Of a stretch of 64,000 bases of DNA, positions 1 to 12,243 are shown piece after piece. Under the pieces are notes generated by a model. The model ran no database searches, had not been told where the DNA came from, and worked only from the letters and a program-made list of their open reading frames with translations. Source of the stretch: Chytridium lagenaria (lineage: Eukaryota > Chytridiomycota > Chytridiomycetes > Chytridiales > Chytridiaceae); the NCBI GenBank assembly GCA_025449115.1, contig JAHLKC010000011.1:62001-126000 (forward strand), read 5' to 3'. How positions within the stretch are numbered: the first letter of the stretch is position 1; each line of letters begins with the position of its first letter. A program made the translations under genes and the position numbers.

Positions 1-61
1 TAATAGTGACGGATATTCGTAGAGGACATTGACGGATTAGGGCTGCTCCAGAAGGACCTTT

Positions 62-752
62 TCATCCTGGTTTTTGTTGGAAAGCTTGGTTTCGGACTGA
101 TGAGACTGCATAATTACAAAGTTCGATTAGTTGTTTTCTTCGAGTGTGCATCTCAGAAATTGCCAATAACTTACGTTGAAGTATCGTTGCAAACAGTAGA
201 GCATGTAAACGGATACTGCTGTATGGACGAAAGCCGCTAAGAACGCACACTAAGACCAATGTTAATGCAGAACCATGGAATACCGCTGAAAGGCAAAAGC
301 ATTGATGAATTACCACTCTCAAGAGTTCTAAGTTCTTGCAATGTCCGTGACGGTCCGGAATACATCCTTTCAGGTGATAAAAGGCAAAGCCAACGGATGA
401 CCAGTCAGCCATCAAAGACATTATCTTAGAAAATAGAAACCTGTAAAAAAAGAGCATTAAGAGGATGACCACAGCATCAATAACATTACCATATTCCCCA
501 CATCCTGACCATGCGGTAGTCCCCACCCCGAATACCGTAGATGCCGAAGACAGCGAAGAGCAAGGACAAGAATGCCCATAAAGCTTGCATTTGAGAGACA
601 GCAGAATGCGAATGCACAAGCCATAAATGGGTGACGATAGACCATAAACTGCCGACAATGGATAGGCAGCATAGCTCAGCTGGTCCAAGAATCCAGAAGG
701 GCTGTCGCTTCTCTGGCTGGTTGTGACTCAACGGTTCTTGGAAGAGGTGCAT
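62..752 (-). CDS. small multi-pass membrane protein, unidentified
   Basis: I do not recognise the family. The start at 752 gives a short polar N-terminus (MHLFQEP...) and then two clear hydrophobic segments, one around residues 25-45 and one around 56-75 (ALWAFLSLLFAVFGIYGI). A GTAATG...TTTTTTACAG intron at about 437-488 joins this exon in frame to a second one that contains a further hydrophobic stretch (ALTLVLVCVLSG) and a basic C-terminal tail, ending at the TGA at 62-64. The pattern suggests a small protein with three or four membrane spans. The start codon lies 66 bp from the divergent FHIP start, so the two probably share a promoter region. The reading frame without splicing also stays open, so the intron is inferred from splice signals and from continuity of hydrophobic segments. 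Confidence 0.5.
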
Positions 753-818
753 TTCTGTAGTGTGTAGGTATCACGGTGTACCACCGACAGAAACACCTTG
801 AAGAAGCCATCATTCATC

Positions 819-3428
819 ATGGAAACGAAGGGCGACCCCATCACGTTCTTTCGCTCCATAAACCAGACGTTTCGAGAGAACTTTAGCCCCGCGAGGAAGA
901 AGCCGAGGGAGAGGGCGTATCTCGTCCAGAAATTCCAAAGAGCTTGGGATTCGATAATCGTGGACTTTCAGGCATGAGATGAGCCATCAATTTGATCATA
1001 CCTCTGCTACCCCAATCGCTCATCGCTGACATCTTTTCAAATATTCGCATCATTAGACCGAGAGTAATTGGAGTCGGCATGTTTCCGAGACTGATATCGT
1101 CAAGAATCTCCAAAATATGGTGGATATCCTTTTAAAAGAAAGGGCTATCAGTGACGGTGGCGTTGAGCCTGGTGGATGCACCGAACTCTTTCTCAACGAT
1201 GATATGATGGCCACTCTCGTCAAAATATCGGAGAATGATGTCCCCATCGGTTTCAGGGGCGAAGTGATCCGCTTTTTAAACCATCTTATCACCGTCTTGG
1301 ATCCAAACCTGATGATACAAAATGCCATCCATCGACCCACTCTCTCGCTGATAAGATCGGGCTTCACAGAAAAAGATGCTTCGTATGAAGATGATCTCGT
1401 TGAACTGGAATATGATATTTCTTCCAAGATTCATGAACACAACGAGCTTCTCTTCATCTTCTTTAGCCGTACCCATGTGCCACGCAATGTACCGCTGGAA
1501 TCATTTACAGCTGGACAGGTCTTCACAGCAACTTCCTCAAAGACTTCAATCGCGGATGATACTTCGGATTCCGGATCCGTGCAGGCGTCAAGCTCAAAGC
1601 CTCTGGATTACGAGTTTCCTCTTTTTGATCACCTCCTTCGATATATCCATTTGGAAGGGCATCGCGGTGATTTCTCAAGAGAGGCATGCCTTTTCCTTAT
1701 TGAGTTGGCTACTGGTGATGTTGAACGTTATATTGGGAACACGGAGTTTGCATCTTCCTCTGTCGCCGGTCTGGGTGGTCTTTACTCACTGCTTCCTCCC
1801 ACTTTACCGCCTGGTGTGGTTTGGGGTGAAGCTATGCGTAGTACTACCACGAGTGGACAGAATAGACGAACGCCGTTAGAGTCTTTTAAAGATGATATGG
1901 AGGCTTTTCTTCGGCTTCTCAGCTTCGTTCAAGGGATTCTTCTCCGGTGCCCAAGTACTGCCATCACAAAGGCGGTTCTTAAGGATTTGAAAGAATCTTT
2001 CTTAGAAAATATTGTACAATCTCCATCACCAACTCAAGTGATTTCGACGGAACACAGTGGCTGTGCTCTTCTACATTCACCAAATGTTAATGGCTATTCA
2101 GGAGGACGAGCTTTCTTCGCTCTTTGCCTCATTCTTATTGAGCGGGGATGATGAGGAAGAGGACTCGGCGTCTCACGAGGGAGACAAGGCTAGTACCAAT
2201 TCTGATGGGAATGAGCTTAGGCTTGGTCTTCGGGATATTCTAATTTCCAAGCTAAACTCTCTTTCAGAGGAGGTGGTAACTGCCACGTTGACCGTTTTCC
2301 AAAACCTGTTGACCTATCATTCCCATCATGCGCTTCATCTTTTCGTCGAACGCCTGCCTTTTCCCAAATCTGGATACGCGCGGAACCCTAAGTTCTTATG
2401 GGGAGAGGTTTCCTCAATGAACACGAAGGCGCGGCTAGAGCTTCGTGACTTGATTGCAACCGACATACACGATCATCTCTTCCTCGTCTCAAGATATTTC
2501 GCACTTGTCCCGTTAGAGGCATCCACCATACCCAATGCCGAAGAGCATTCTGCTACACCTGGTGCCAATTACCCCGACGAAGCCACACTGGGTGCTTATC
2601 TCGCTGAAGCTGAGAGCTTTGTGAGATCACATCTTCATAGACATAGAAGAGCCCAGGCGTCACCACCAGTGATCACGTCGAGGGGCTCTTCGTTGCCCAC
2701 TTACAGTGACGAGGTTTCAAGTAGCTTCCCATCTCAAACCTCTTTAAGACATGCAGCAACTTCGGAGAACAATGTCGGCGGTCTTCTCGCTGTCGGCTCA
2801 GCTGTAAGGGAGGCTATGGTGGAGATTAGTCGGGATACTACTTTGAGGAAGTTGCTGAACAAGTTTTCAAATTTCTTTGGGCACTCGTTCGAAATTAACA
2901 TTGTAAGCTATAGTGTATTTCATGATTACATCTTTGTTGTCTTACTCCATTTTTATGCAGGCTTTGACGGGTGTACTATCCCAACTCGCGTCTGCTCCCG
3001 TCCCTCTGCTCTACATGTATCTATTTGCCTCAGATATCTTGCTTGGTCCCTCCTACCCATCTCTCCACACCATAATTGTCCGTCTTCGAAGGGAAGTCGA
3101 AGAGAGACGCGCCACGTTGACCACTTTCGATACGTCACTCGGTAAAACGCGTCAACAGCTTTTTCAAACCAAATCGGAAGTTCCCGTTCCAGGTCAGCCT
3201 GCTGATATTTGGCCCTGGAGACGCAAGGAGTCCCCACAGTACAACATGAGCAGAAATCTTGGGGATCTGGATTTGGACGCGGAGTTTTTGAAAAATGTGA
3301 TTGTGTTAGAGGAGACAGTGAAGGAACTATTGTCTATCCTGGTGGTTCACGGTAAGCTCACTCGACTTTCGGAATATAAATTAAGTTTATTAGGCAGCCG
3401 CGACTATGATCAAATTGTTTATCTTTGA
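819..3428 (+). CDS. FHIP / FAM160 (RAI16-like) protein
   Basis: Resembles the FHIP family (FTS-Hook-interacting protein, FAM160/RAI16), which bridges the FTS-Hook complex to endosomal cargo for dynein transport; in filamentous fungi it works with HookA on early endosomes. Exon 1 from the ATG at 819 encodes a short N-terminus with FFRSINQTF and an AWDSIIVDFQ end. The main exon from about 1057 holds the conserved helical domain, including FDHLLRYIHLEGHRGDF and CLFLIELA near residues 180-210. An acidic linker (DDEEED) follows, then a C-terminal part after a GTAAGC intron at about 2904-2960. The first intron appears to be GC-AG. A one-base frame break lies near 2040-2057, where the frame moves from SPSPTQ to VAVLFYIHQ. 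The gene is convergent with the coiled-coil gene (187 bp between stops). Family assignment rests on remembered consensus. Confidence 0.8.
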
Positions 3429-3615
3429 TGGCTTTTATTTTTTTACTAAGAACTAATTGTGATGAGCTCGAGGCCTCAATAAATCCGTAACATTACTCCT
3501 GCTTCAACACTGCTTGGTTCTTTATAACTTCTTTATTCTTTCACACCGCCGTAATCTACATCAGACTTAAAGAAACCTAACGGTGAAAATCCAACACATA
3601 ATGTATTCACAAATT

Positions 3616-6600
3616 TCATGCGTACGATAGCTCCTCGAAAAGTCGCTCTGCACTATCATCGGTATCTTCTTTAGGGACATTGATATAACGGCGCTTGCTG
3701 GGTCTCTCAATCATCGCGGGTTTCTGCAGTCAATAATTAGAGTTAAAGTTATAGCGATGAAAGCGAGCGTGGAAAGAAAAAGAATCTTAGGTAGAGTAAA
3801 AACAGCTGAAAAGACCTTCTGTGATGACTCAACGGGCGCGATTTTTCTGACGGATTGGGGGTAAAAAGGGTAGAAGGTAAAGTTAACCTCTAAGATGGGC
3901 AGCTTACTCTCGTCCTAAACACTTGTGAGTATACATGCTTGATTTCGTAAAAATTTACCTCCTTTAATGATTTCATCACAAGTTTCCTTAACAGTAAAGG
4001 TCAAACCCTTTCCTGGTGTAATTGCCACGACTGTTTGGTTCTTTGAATGTCTCCACTTTTGCGAGTTCCTTTCCGTTGACGAGAAAATCCCGCTTCATCA
4101 GCATTTTCCTTCGCAGCTGATGCCTTTTTAAAAGTTTTTGAGTAATTCCTTTAGATTAAACTCACCTCCGGCTCTATCGGCCTCTTCGACCGTGACGTGA
4201 TCTTCTTCGTCTCTTCAGTTCGGACCTCTATTAAAAATGTCATAAACCATAAGACATGCTAATATTGTCATTACTCTGAGTTGCAGATTCACTCGCTGCT
4301 AGATATCAGGGTTATAAATATATGATAAAATCACCTTTTTTTGCTGCTGTGTCTCGGACCATCAACTCCTTTCTAAGCGCAGCCTAAAACTATTAAATAG
4401 AAAAACACATTATCTTCAACATTTTCAGTCTCCTTGTTCTTAAGTTCTTGAGACAATTTCCTGCCGTCCCATCAAATCTCTACGCAATGTTGTCTACTTT
4501 TCGTCAGAAACAAATTTCTTTAACGAGCCTCACATTTTCGTTTTCCTTAGTCTTAAGCTCCTGAGCTAATGACTGTCGCGCCATCAAATCTTTTCGGAGT
4601 AAGGCCTGAGGTTGTTAGTAATTATACTTAATGAGTAAAATTAACATTCTCGTTCTCCTTCGCCTTAAGCTCTTGCGCTAATGCCTGGCGGTCCAACAAG
4701 TCCTTCTTTAAAATGGTCTATAATGCTCAGAATTACGCTATACAATTCTGCCTACGTTCTCATACTCTTTCACCTTTACTTCCTGCAAACATTTATCCAG
4801 CTGGCTTCTAAGCGCTACCTGAAAGAGATAGTTCAAACTCAAAAAATACAGAAAAAAACCGACCTCTTGGCGGAGAACATACTCCTTCAGCTGCTGAACT
4901 GTTTTCGTTCCTAAAATGTTACATTGAAACTAAGAAAGCAAATTACATTCTCCGAGATCATCTTAATTTCTCTTCTCCTTCTGACTGACCATAGCCTATT
5001 GAAAGAGTCAAGAAAAAATTCGTTACAAATACAAAACCTCGAGTTCCATTAGCCGTTTCTTCTGGGTCTCGTTGGCTTCGGATAAGTCGTTCACCTGTTT
5101 ACCCAAACGCAAAATTTCGGAAGACTTCTGAGTCTCCAAATTCTTCAGGTTTTGCTCGTGACTAGAGATTCTTTCTGGTCGTTATCCAAAAGCGCCTTCA
5201 ATTGCACTATTTGTTCCTCAAGCTTTGACTTTACAGCAATGACCGACAAAATCTCCGAGCGCGCCTCCTCATGTTCTCCTCTCTTCCGTTCCAGTAAATC
5301 TTCTAATTCTTTCTCATGCTTCTCGTTAACCTTAATCTTCAAGACGTTAACGTAATTTAGCTTTATAATTACTTCCGAGGATTTTGAAATTATGTCAGCC
5401 TTCAGCAACTTGATCTCGGTTTTAAATTTCTCTATGTCTTTCTGCTTTATAAGTTCGCTATAACTATTAGACACGACTTAGCAGTGATTTATACTTTTCC
5501 TGCATCGACCTCTCTTTATCTTTCCAAGCTGTTCGCTCCGCTGCAAGGTTACTAGTCATACTACGCAGTTTTTCTTCATAATCCTTAATCCTGCAACGGA
5601 ATTAAAAAAATTATAACAAAAAGAAGTTAAGCATACTGAAGCTTCAACTCGTCTCGCTCCCTGGACACCGCTAGTTTAAAGTCCTCTTTACTCATAGATG
5701 CTTCGTTAAGACTAAGTAAATAATCAATATTGAGGGAAAATTAAAGTTAGTTACCGTTTCTGGGCTTCTTCAAATAAAGTCCGCTGTTCAGAAAGTTGTA
5801 GCTTCAACTCGAATATTTCTTCCTTAAAAGACGACTCAGAAGCTCTCAATGCTCGAATTTCGACCTCGTCCTTTCCGTGCTCTTTTAGAACAATCTCGAG
5901 TCGATTTTGAGTACAAGAGAGCTTCTCCTCAGCCACAAGCAAAGACCCGACGAGCTTTTGCTTCTCATTCAGAAGCTCATCCATGTCCTTTCTAATCATT
6001 TTTCTCTCGTTCGAATATTCCGTCTTTACTCAATAGAACTCCGTGCCAATCCAAGATCTCCTTCCAACTGACGCCTCTCTTTCTCCAAAAGCCCATTCTT
6101 TCGCTGAAGAACGTGAATGTCTTCCTGAAGCCTCTTAATCTCGTTGTGCATATCTTCAAGCTTTGTAGCCGAGTCAGAGTTTATCTTCTCCCACTCATCT
6201 TCCTTTAAAGAGAAAATTGTAGACAAGCTCTCGTTCTCCCGCTTGTAAATCGAAGTCAGAAGGTCTCGCTCTTCTGACTGCGAAACAATCAAGTCTGAGA
6301 TTCGATCGGAAAAGGAAACGTGCAGCGACTGTATGATCTTGCCGAACTTCTCAGAGCAACCCGAAACCATCATCTCGAAATGAGTTTGACATCGGACTCG
6401 CTTCACTTCGTATTCTTCGTGGACTTTTTGAATATCGATGTTATGATTGTTTACGAGGTTCTCGTTTTCAAGCCCCAAAAGATCTATCGAGTTAGAATAC
6501 TCGTAAATCGCAACTTACTGATAGATTGTTCAAAGTTTTAATCTTCCTCAAGTTCTCTTCATTCTCTCGAGAATAATTCGCCTGAAGATCGGATGCTTCC

Positions 6601-8365
6601 TCCATGAGAGCGGCGATGCGATCTTCTAAAGCAATTTTATCGCTTGAAGCGTCATCAAGTTGCTTCCTAAGCGTTTCCTCCGTTTGAGTAGCACGGATTA
6701 AGCGATTTTCGACATTGCTCTCTGACAAAAGCAAAGTAAGACTGGATATAAGTGAAGTTACTCACTTTCGTCAATGACTTCAGCTACTTTCGCTTCAAGT
6801 TGAGATTTATTCCGATTGGCCTCTGTAATCGCTGCATTGAAGTAAATTGGGTTGTTCCAAAAAATAATGCCGCACCTTCCCTAATTTCGGCAATCTCTTG
6901 AATCAACTTTGTCTTTGCGTTGTCGTAATCCCTGTTTAATTTCTCAGATTCCTTTCGATGAATCTAAATTAAATTAGCATACGTTTAAGACATATCTCAC
7001 GAGAGGAAAGAAAAAGAACGCGTTGTAAGACTAGAAGAAGGAAGGGAACACTCTGAAAGAAAACAAACCAAAACTATTTCAAGTGTTGGTTTTGCAATGT
7101 ATGAGTAAACCACTGACCTCATTCTGCCGGGAGGATTCCTTAACAGTTCTAAGCTCCTTAGTTAAATCTTCAAACGAAAGCTTCATCTGATAATGCTCAG
7201 ATTGGAATCGACTAGAGATTTATCGTCAATTGTCTATTTTGACTCTGTAGGTTCTGAATAAGAGTCGACTTCGTTGCAATATCAGTTTCCTATAAATCGT
7301 TATTCAAGCTAAGGCGCATGAGCGCACCAATTCTTCAATACGTCGCGCTTGCTGATCCCTGCTTTGTCCAACCATACGAGCCAAAGCTACCATCATACCA
7401 GTGGGGTCATCCTCGGTGGGTTCGTGAACTGCTGGCACTAAAGCTGTGTTTGGCCTTTTCTGGGAAACCATCGCTGAAGAGAACTGGCGGGGTAATTCCT
7501 TTGGGCGAGCCACAACGAGGTTGTCATCGAGTCCTTGGTCATCCACGCTCTTGGTTGACGACCTCTGCTCCATGTCGTCATTTGAGGAATTCATGTTCAT
7601 AAAGCTTTCAACTACGAACATTAGAACTCAATTAACACCTATTCCAGACACGTACAGCGAGCGCTTCCAGTCCTCGAGATGTCGTTTCGGCTCGGTGGAG
7701 AAACGTTCATAGCATCAAAGTCCGACTGATGTTGCTTTGGTTTGCTGGGCCTCATGCTGAATTGGAAACTCGACGGTTGAGCAGCTTTGTCGCTTCCTTT
7801 CTCTGAAGGCCGAAAATTCACCCCGGACGGCCGATCAGGAAGCGTTCCATAGCTCGCGTCGGACGGGCCTGGGAAACTCGTGCCAGCATCAATATCCTGG
7901 CGGCTCGACTGATGAGTGTTGTCGTATCCAGACGTTACACAGTAGGGATCACGGTTGCTCTCGTGCTCAGACACGTCTGAGGGTCTTGTTAGTTTCTGAG
8001 GCTTCGTTGGCTTCGGGCTTTTGTCTAGAGGTGTGAGACGTCAGCGTCAGTACAGTATAGGTGCCCAATGGACTTGTCGACGTACCCAAGTTGGAGCTTC
8101 CTTGAGACGAAAAGAGGCTGTTTTGCGTGTGCGCATGTGGCTGGAAGCCTCGAGAGAAGAACGTTTTCGATGCTGACGACGTCCTGGCCTGTGGTAGAGG
8201 GTCCATACGGGAAAGACTATCTCCCGAAGGAAATTCAAGATTCTTTTCTTTTTCTAAAATAAATTCGTTCCCACGCGTTTTGCAAACACCTTTAAGTTAA
8301 TAACTAGAGCCAAGATCCGCGGCTCACCGCTGGTCGGGGTCACTATTACCATATTCGGAGAGCAT
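3616..8365 (-). CDS. long coiled-coil protein with repeated short exons
   Basis: A many-exon gene on the minus strand whose product is largely coiled coil. The N-terminal ~250 residues (8365 to about 7300) are polar and low-complexity, with Ser, Pro and Gln runs and no domain I recognise. From about 7300 down to 3900 nearly every exon encodes heptad-rich Glu/Lys/Leu sequence (for example TQTEETLRKQLDDASSDK, LLEKERRQLEGDLG). Between 4813 and 4337 several short exons are copies of one unit (see the repeat feature). The C-terminus is basic then acidic (RPSKRRYINVPKEDTDD) and ends at the TGA at 3616. The start is uncertain: an ATG at 8365 precedes a possible first intron, and the next in-frame Met is at 8206. 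With flagellar genes as neighbours it could be a centrosomal or axonemal coiled-coil protein, but nothing in the sequence proves this. Confidence 0.65.
4337..4813 (-). repeat. tandemly duplicated coiled-coil exons
   Basis: Within the coiled-coil gene at least three consecutive short exons, plus two weaker flanking ones, encode versions of the same ~22-residue unit: LRRDLMGRQ.LSQELKNKE (about 4424-4491), LRKDLMARQSLAQELKTKEN (about 4531-4607) and LKKDLLDRQALAQELKAKEN (about 4643-4712). Weaker relatives are LRKELMVRD (about 4337-4386) and LRSQLDKCLQEVKVKE (about 4755-4813). The DNA is also alike, with recurring AGCTCTTGxGCTAATG-type stretches. Each unit is flanked by its own small intron. Unit 1 needs removal of one A to stay in frame with the others. 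Confidence 0.7.
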
Positions 8366-8549
8366 TGTCCATGCTAGCCCCCCCCAAACTCCGCCTTGTT
8401 CTCCCATTTCCTAGTTAGCTATGCTTACATTTCGCTCTTCATTTGTGTTAGATGCGAACTTATTAGACCAAAGTCGATAGCATACTCTTTAAAGGGCCGA
8501 AAAATGTTATATAGACGATTTATTGTTTTTAAAATGCATTTTATTGAAA

Positions 8550-10510
8550 CTATTTTACAGGATGGGTGATATTCCTTAAAAGCCGTTGCAAGCTGGAATC
8601 GTTTTGGATGATGGTTGCCTTTGCATTACTTATCTTGTCAAGCAAATCTTCAATTCCTGTCTCAACTTGCTTTAATCTAGCCTCGAGTGGTGCCATCACC
8701 TCCTTGGTATCCCTTTAAAGCGTTAGATTCCTATAACTATAAACGGTTATACCTAAGTTCACTTTCGAAAAGTAATTTGTGCTTCTTGTTCTCTGCCTTC
8801 CAACTTTCCAGCTCCTTGTTCATACTATCAACATCTTCCTGTAAATAGTCCAAAGTTTTGGCTAATGGATTTGCATTTCGGCAAAGAGATTGAATAGATT
8901 CTCGAAGGGCTTCAATCTGATGATGTTAGCTTAGGAAAGTCACACACGATGTTACTTCTCGTCTCGCAGTATTTTTGTCTTTAACAGGGCGATCTTGCGA
9001 CTTGTCCTCTCCTAATTTTCCTTCAAGTTTTACTTTTGTTTCCAAAATCTTTCGAACAAGACCACCTTAAATTTATGAGAATAATTAAGTTGTGTTGGAC
9101 TATACCATGATTTTCATCTTGACTCTGACCACCAGCCTGGCCCACCTCAGCATCCCCCGTTTTATCGTTTTGGACTATTAAGAAGCTTTCATTATCGTCA
9201 TCATCATCTGGTTTTGAATTTTCTTGAATGATCCCAGGCGCCAAGCTTTTGAAACGTCAATCATTATACAATATTTTAAGAACTTTTTTACTTACACAGG
9301 CAACTCCTCAACAACTGCAACCTCTGATGCTCGCACTTTTGGAGGCGGAGGTCGTGCACTTGACGGGCGTTCTCTTCTTTTTATCACAGCAGGGCCGATG
9401 GAAGACTTTACAGTTGTTCTATCCTCATCCGCAGAAGTATCCTCTAAACGTTGTAAGAATGATGAACAAGAAAAAAAATTTCAACCTGCATCTCGCTCCT
9501 GAAAATCGGATTGCTTATTCACTGTCAACTGATCATCCGAAGGAAAGTTTTCTGATAGTGGCTCCACATGCTTTTCTGGTATTTTAGGAGGTGGCGCGCT
9601 TGCTTGCGGTGGAGGTGCGGATTTCTTTTCAATAGCAGATGCATTATCCTTCGTATGCGCCACACTTTTATTGCCACTGTCAGAGGATTGGCCAGTAGAG
9701 GCTTGGCCAGACGGTATTTTAGGAGCCGTAGCCTTACCATCATGCACCGGTGCAGCAGCACTTCTATTTAAACTAAGATCCTGAATTTTCTTTAAAGCTT
9801 ACGTTGTTTTAGCAGCCGCTTGTGGCTGGCTAGGCTTTGGTGCTGATGCTGATGCTGATGGTGCTGCGGCTGCAGCTGATGAAGTGGATGGCTGTTTGGT
9901 CTGTGGCTGCGCAGGTGCTGGCTGTTGTGGTTTGGCAGCCCCTCCCTTTTTCTGGTGCTCCCTGCCCTCACTCGCTTTACAATATCCGTTGTGTCGACCT
10001 TGTGATTGTAAGTGGAGAAAACGTATTGATCAAGCAACCTTCTTCATAACCGCCTTGCCAAGCATTTGAAGAAATGCATTGGTTTCCTCAGGATCCAATC
10101 CCGCGACTATTTTCAGTGGGTTCACTTTAATTTCCACTCCCGTAACCATCCCTAGTCCAATGTGAGCTTTCCTTTGACAATGTAAAAACCCAACCAACAC
10201 AATCGACCATTTTCAGGAGATATGCAACCTTAGCCTCCTTTTCCTAAAAATATTAGAATTTAAGCATCTATGTATCTTCCACCTTGACGTTCTCCGAATT
10301 CATCTCGCTGTCATCGTAAAGTCCGTTCACGAAGGATGTTGTCTTGATAATCTCTGAAAACATATCGTGCAAGTATCGAAAGGGAGGTTTTGACAGAAGC
10401 TTTGCTGTTAATGGTGGTTTCTTGATAATCTTGGATAGGATTTCAATTGTTTTCTTGACGGAGTCGTCCAAGGACGGACCTGCGTTGCCCTCATTTGTTT
10501 TGCTGGCCAT
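8550..10510 (-). CDS. IFT54: intraflagellar transport protein IFT54 (TRAF3IP1/MIP-T3)
   Basis: IFT-B complex protein that binds microtubules/tubulin through an N-terminal CH-like domain and IFT20 through its C-terminal coiled coil; needed to build cilia and flagella. From the ATG at 10510 the first exon carries the family signature [21 protein letters not shown], followed by EMNSENV. The next exon contains [21 protein letters not shown]. The middle (about 10000-9300) is basic, then Ala/Pro/Gln-rich, and includes [16 protein letters not shown], typical of this family's linker. C-terminal exons contain [18 protein letters not shown] and then a coiled coil ([21 protein letters not shown]) ending RNITHPVK at 8550. 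Length, about 500 residues, fits. Its presence strongly implies a flagellated life stage. It lies in tandem with the coiled-coil gene, about 185 bp upstream of it. Confidence 0.92.
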
Positions 10511-11154
10511 CACAATGAAGACTTGTCAACTTTTTCAACTACGAAAATTTACACTACAAGTATAATAGATTATAATAAATACACTCCGCATGCAGACTAA
10601 AAGTTACTGTGTATGAGCTGCTATGAAAACCTTTCAGCTACGAAGCTGAGCTTATTTTCAGATCTATGCAGTCAGTGTAAGAAGTCCCCTGCAGACTTAT
10701 GCCACTTAATATGGGCTGGAATTCCGAACGATTTTTTGTCTTTATGTTCTTTAGGTCTTTTTTCTCACCTGATTGATATTGCCATCTCGCAACTATATTG
10801 GATTTCAATAGTATGCTTGGTCCACGTTTTTCTCTCAACTATTTCGGTTTATGGATAAAGCATGTGGTGGTTATTACTTGCAGAGCTTTTCGTAGACAAG
10901 GCAACAAAGTTGCATCTTCTAACGATCTTGATCTTGGTCACCAGTGACATTGCCATTGTTTTGTTTTATTAGTGAAAACTGCCTTCTAAACGGATTTCGA
11001 TTTCATTGGGAAAGGCCTAAAACAGATCGGTAGAATAGTCTCAATTTCGCGTCAATTGTCTGTGGGAAAACGCACATGTTCATATTTTTTGAAAATATCA
11101 AGTAATTATATGCATATACATACGTTTTAGATTTATTCATTTTTTAATTGTGGA
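10511..11154. other. interval between IFT54 and the next gene
   Basis: About 640 bp without a convincing conserved gene. It holds the divergent promoter region of IFT54 (-) and of the unidentified gene starting at 11155 (+). A weak candidate on the minus strand (10956 down to 10672) could splice into a ~39-residue basic peptide starting MAMSLVTKIKIVRRCNF, but splice choices are ambiguous and I found no family match. It is described among the findings instead of being called a gene. Confidence 0.5.
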
Positions 11155-12181
11155 ATGTTGTCGACTTCAAGCGAAATTTCATATGAATCTGTTGAGCTGG
11201 CTCTTGCATTCAGTGTGCTAAAGGAGAAGAAGAAAGAGGGAATCAACAGGCTGAAGAATGGATCCAGGTAGGGATCCTCTTTTTGTAAATGCTGTTTAAT
11301 GTGGTTAGAAACTGCTTGTGTCAATTATGCTCATCTGGGAGAATCCAGCGAGTGTTTGCAATTGTTGCCAAGTTACCTGCTCCTCTGGAGTGGCAATCAT
11401 TGATTGATAATGTGGTACATGGATATTTCTGTATGAAATTACAATTTATTATAAACCTAACGGCTCTCCAGCTCATGGCACAGACGCTCACGATATTATA
11501 CTTGATGAGGCCCGCCGCCTTTTGTTAAAGATATTTGCTATTTTGCAAAAAGATTGCATGCTCTCGGCCTGTCCTTTGGATGTTTTTCTGTTGGTCCATA
11601 CAGCAGTTTCTCACATATTGGGTATGCTACAATTGTTTTTCCCATCAATAATTCATTAAGAATTCGCTCAATTGCTGTATCCTCGATCCCAAATCCCAGG
11701 CCAAGTCCTCGAATTAATATTGAAATGCTACATACGTCACCATTCGAAATTAACACAATATTTGTCGCGTCAACTGGAGCAATCGGCATGGAGCTTCACA
11801 TTCATAAATGATTCGGCGCGTCTCAAAGATTTAATTCAACATACCACCGACTGTATTCTGCAAGCTTTGCGGTCATTTCAAGATACTCAGGAATGGCAAC
11901 AATCCGCAATCCCGTTTCTTTTACAAGAATCATATGCTCTCCTACAAACGGATATATCCCATCACGAGTGCGAAGAACTGATCTTGGTGATTGAACTCCT
12001 GCAATCAAGCAAACCACTTCGAAAAACACCCGAAAATTCTGAGGCCCCGGCAGAATCTCGTGATAAAATCGTTGAAGTTTCCTGGCGCCTTGAGAACCTT
12101 GCGTTGTTCGCCAACACGAATGAGTTGAGGCATTATTTTGCCAGATATATGTGCACTTTGGCACAACTTTTGCTTGAATAA
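11155..12181 (+). CDS. unidentified alpha-helical protein
   Basis: Not recognised. Four exons are suggested by splice signals. The ATG at 11155 begins MLSTSSEISYESVELALAF; an intron with GTAGGG...GTTAG joins to RNCLCQLCSSGRIQRVFAIV; a third exon reads DAHDIILDEARRLLLKIFAILQ; an intron with GTATGC...TTAAG joins to EFAQLLYPRSQIPGQVLELI and a long last exon ending in LAQLLLE and a stop at 12181. The sequence is leucine-rich and amphipathic, as in helical-repeat proteins, with a short polar loop (RKTPENSEAPAESRDK) near the C-terminus. Between exons 2 and 3 the frames do not join cleanly, probably one of the one-base errors common in this window. There are no membrane segments or catalytic motifs. 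It is convergent with RPC31, 62 bp between stops. Confidence 0.5.
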
Positions 12182-12243
12182 TTTAAACATATGTGAAGCT
12201 CAATACAATCAATAGTCTCCACCACCTCCGTCTACTCAGGTTA

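Noticed and set aside
7318..7712. Plus-strand ORFs near the N-terminal part of the coiled-coil gene
   Set aside because: The minus-strand frame joins through plausible introns with neighbouring exons; the plus frames do not connect to anything.
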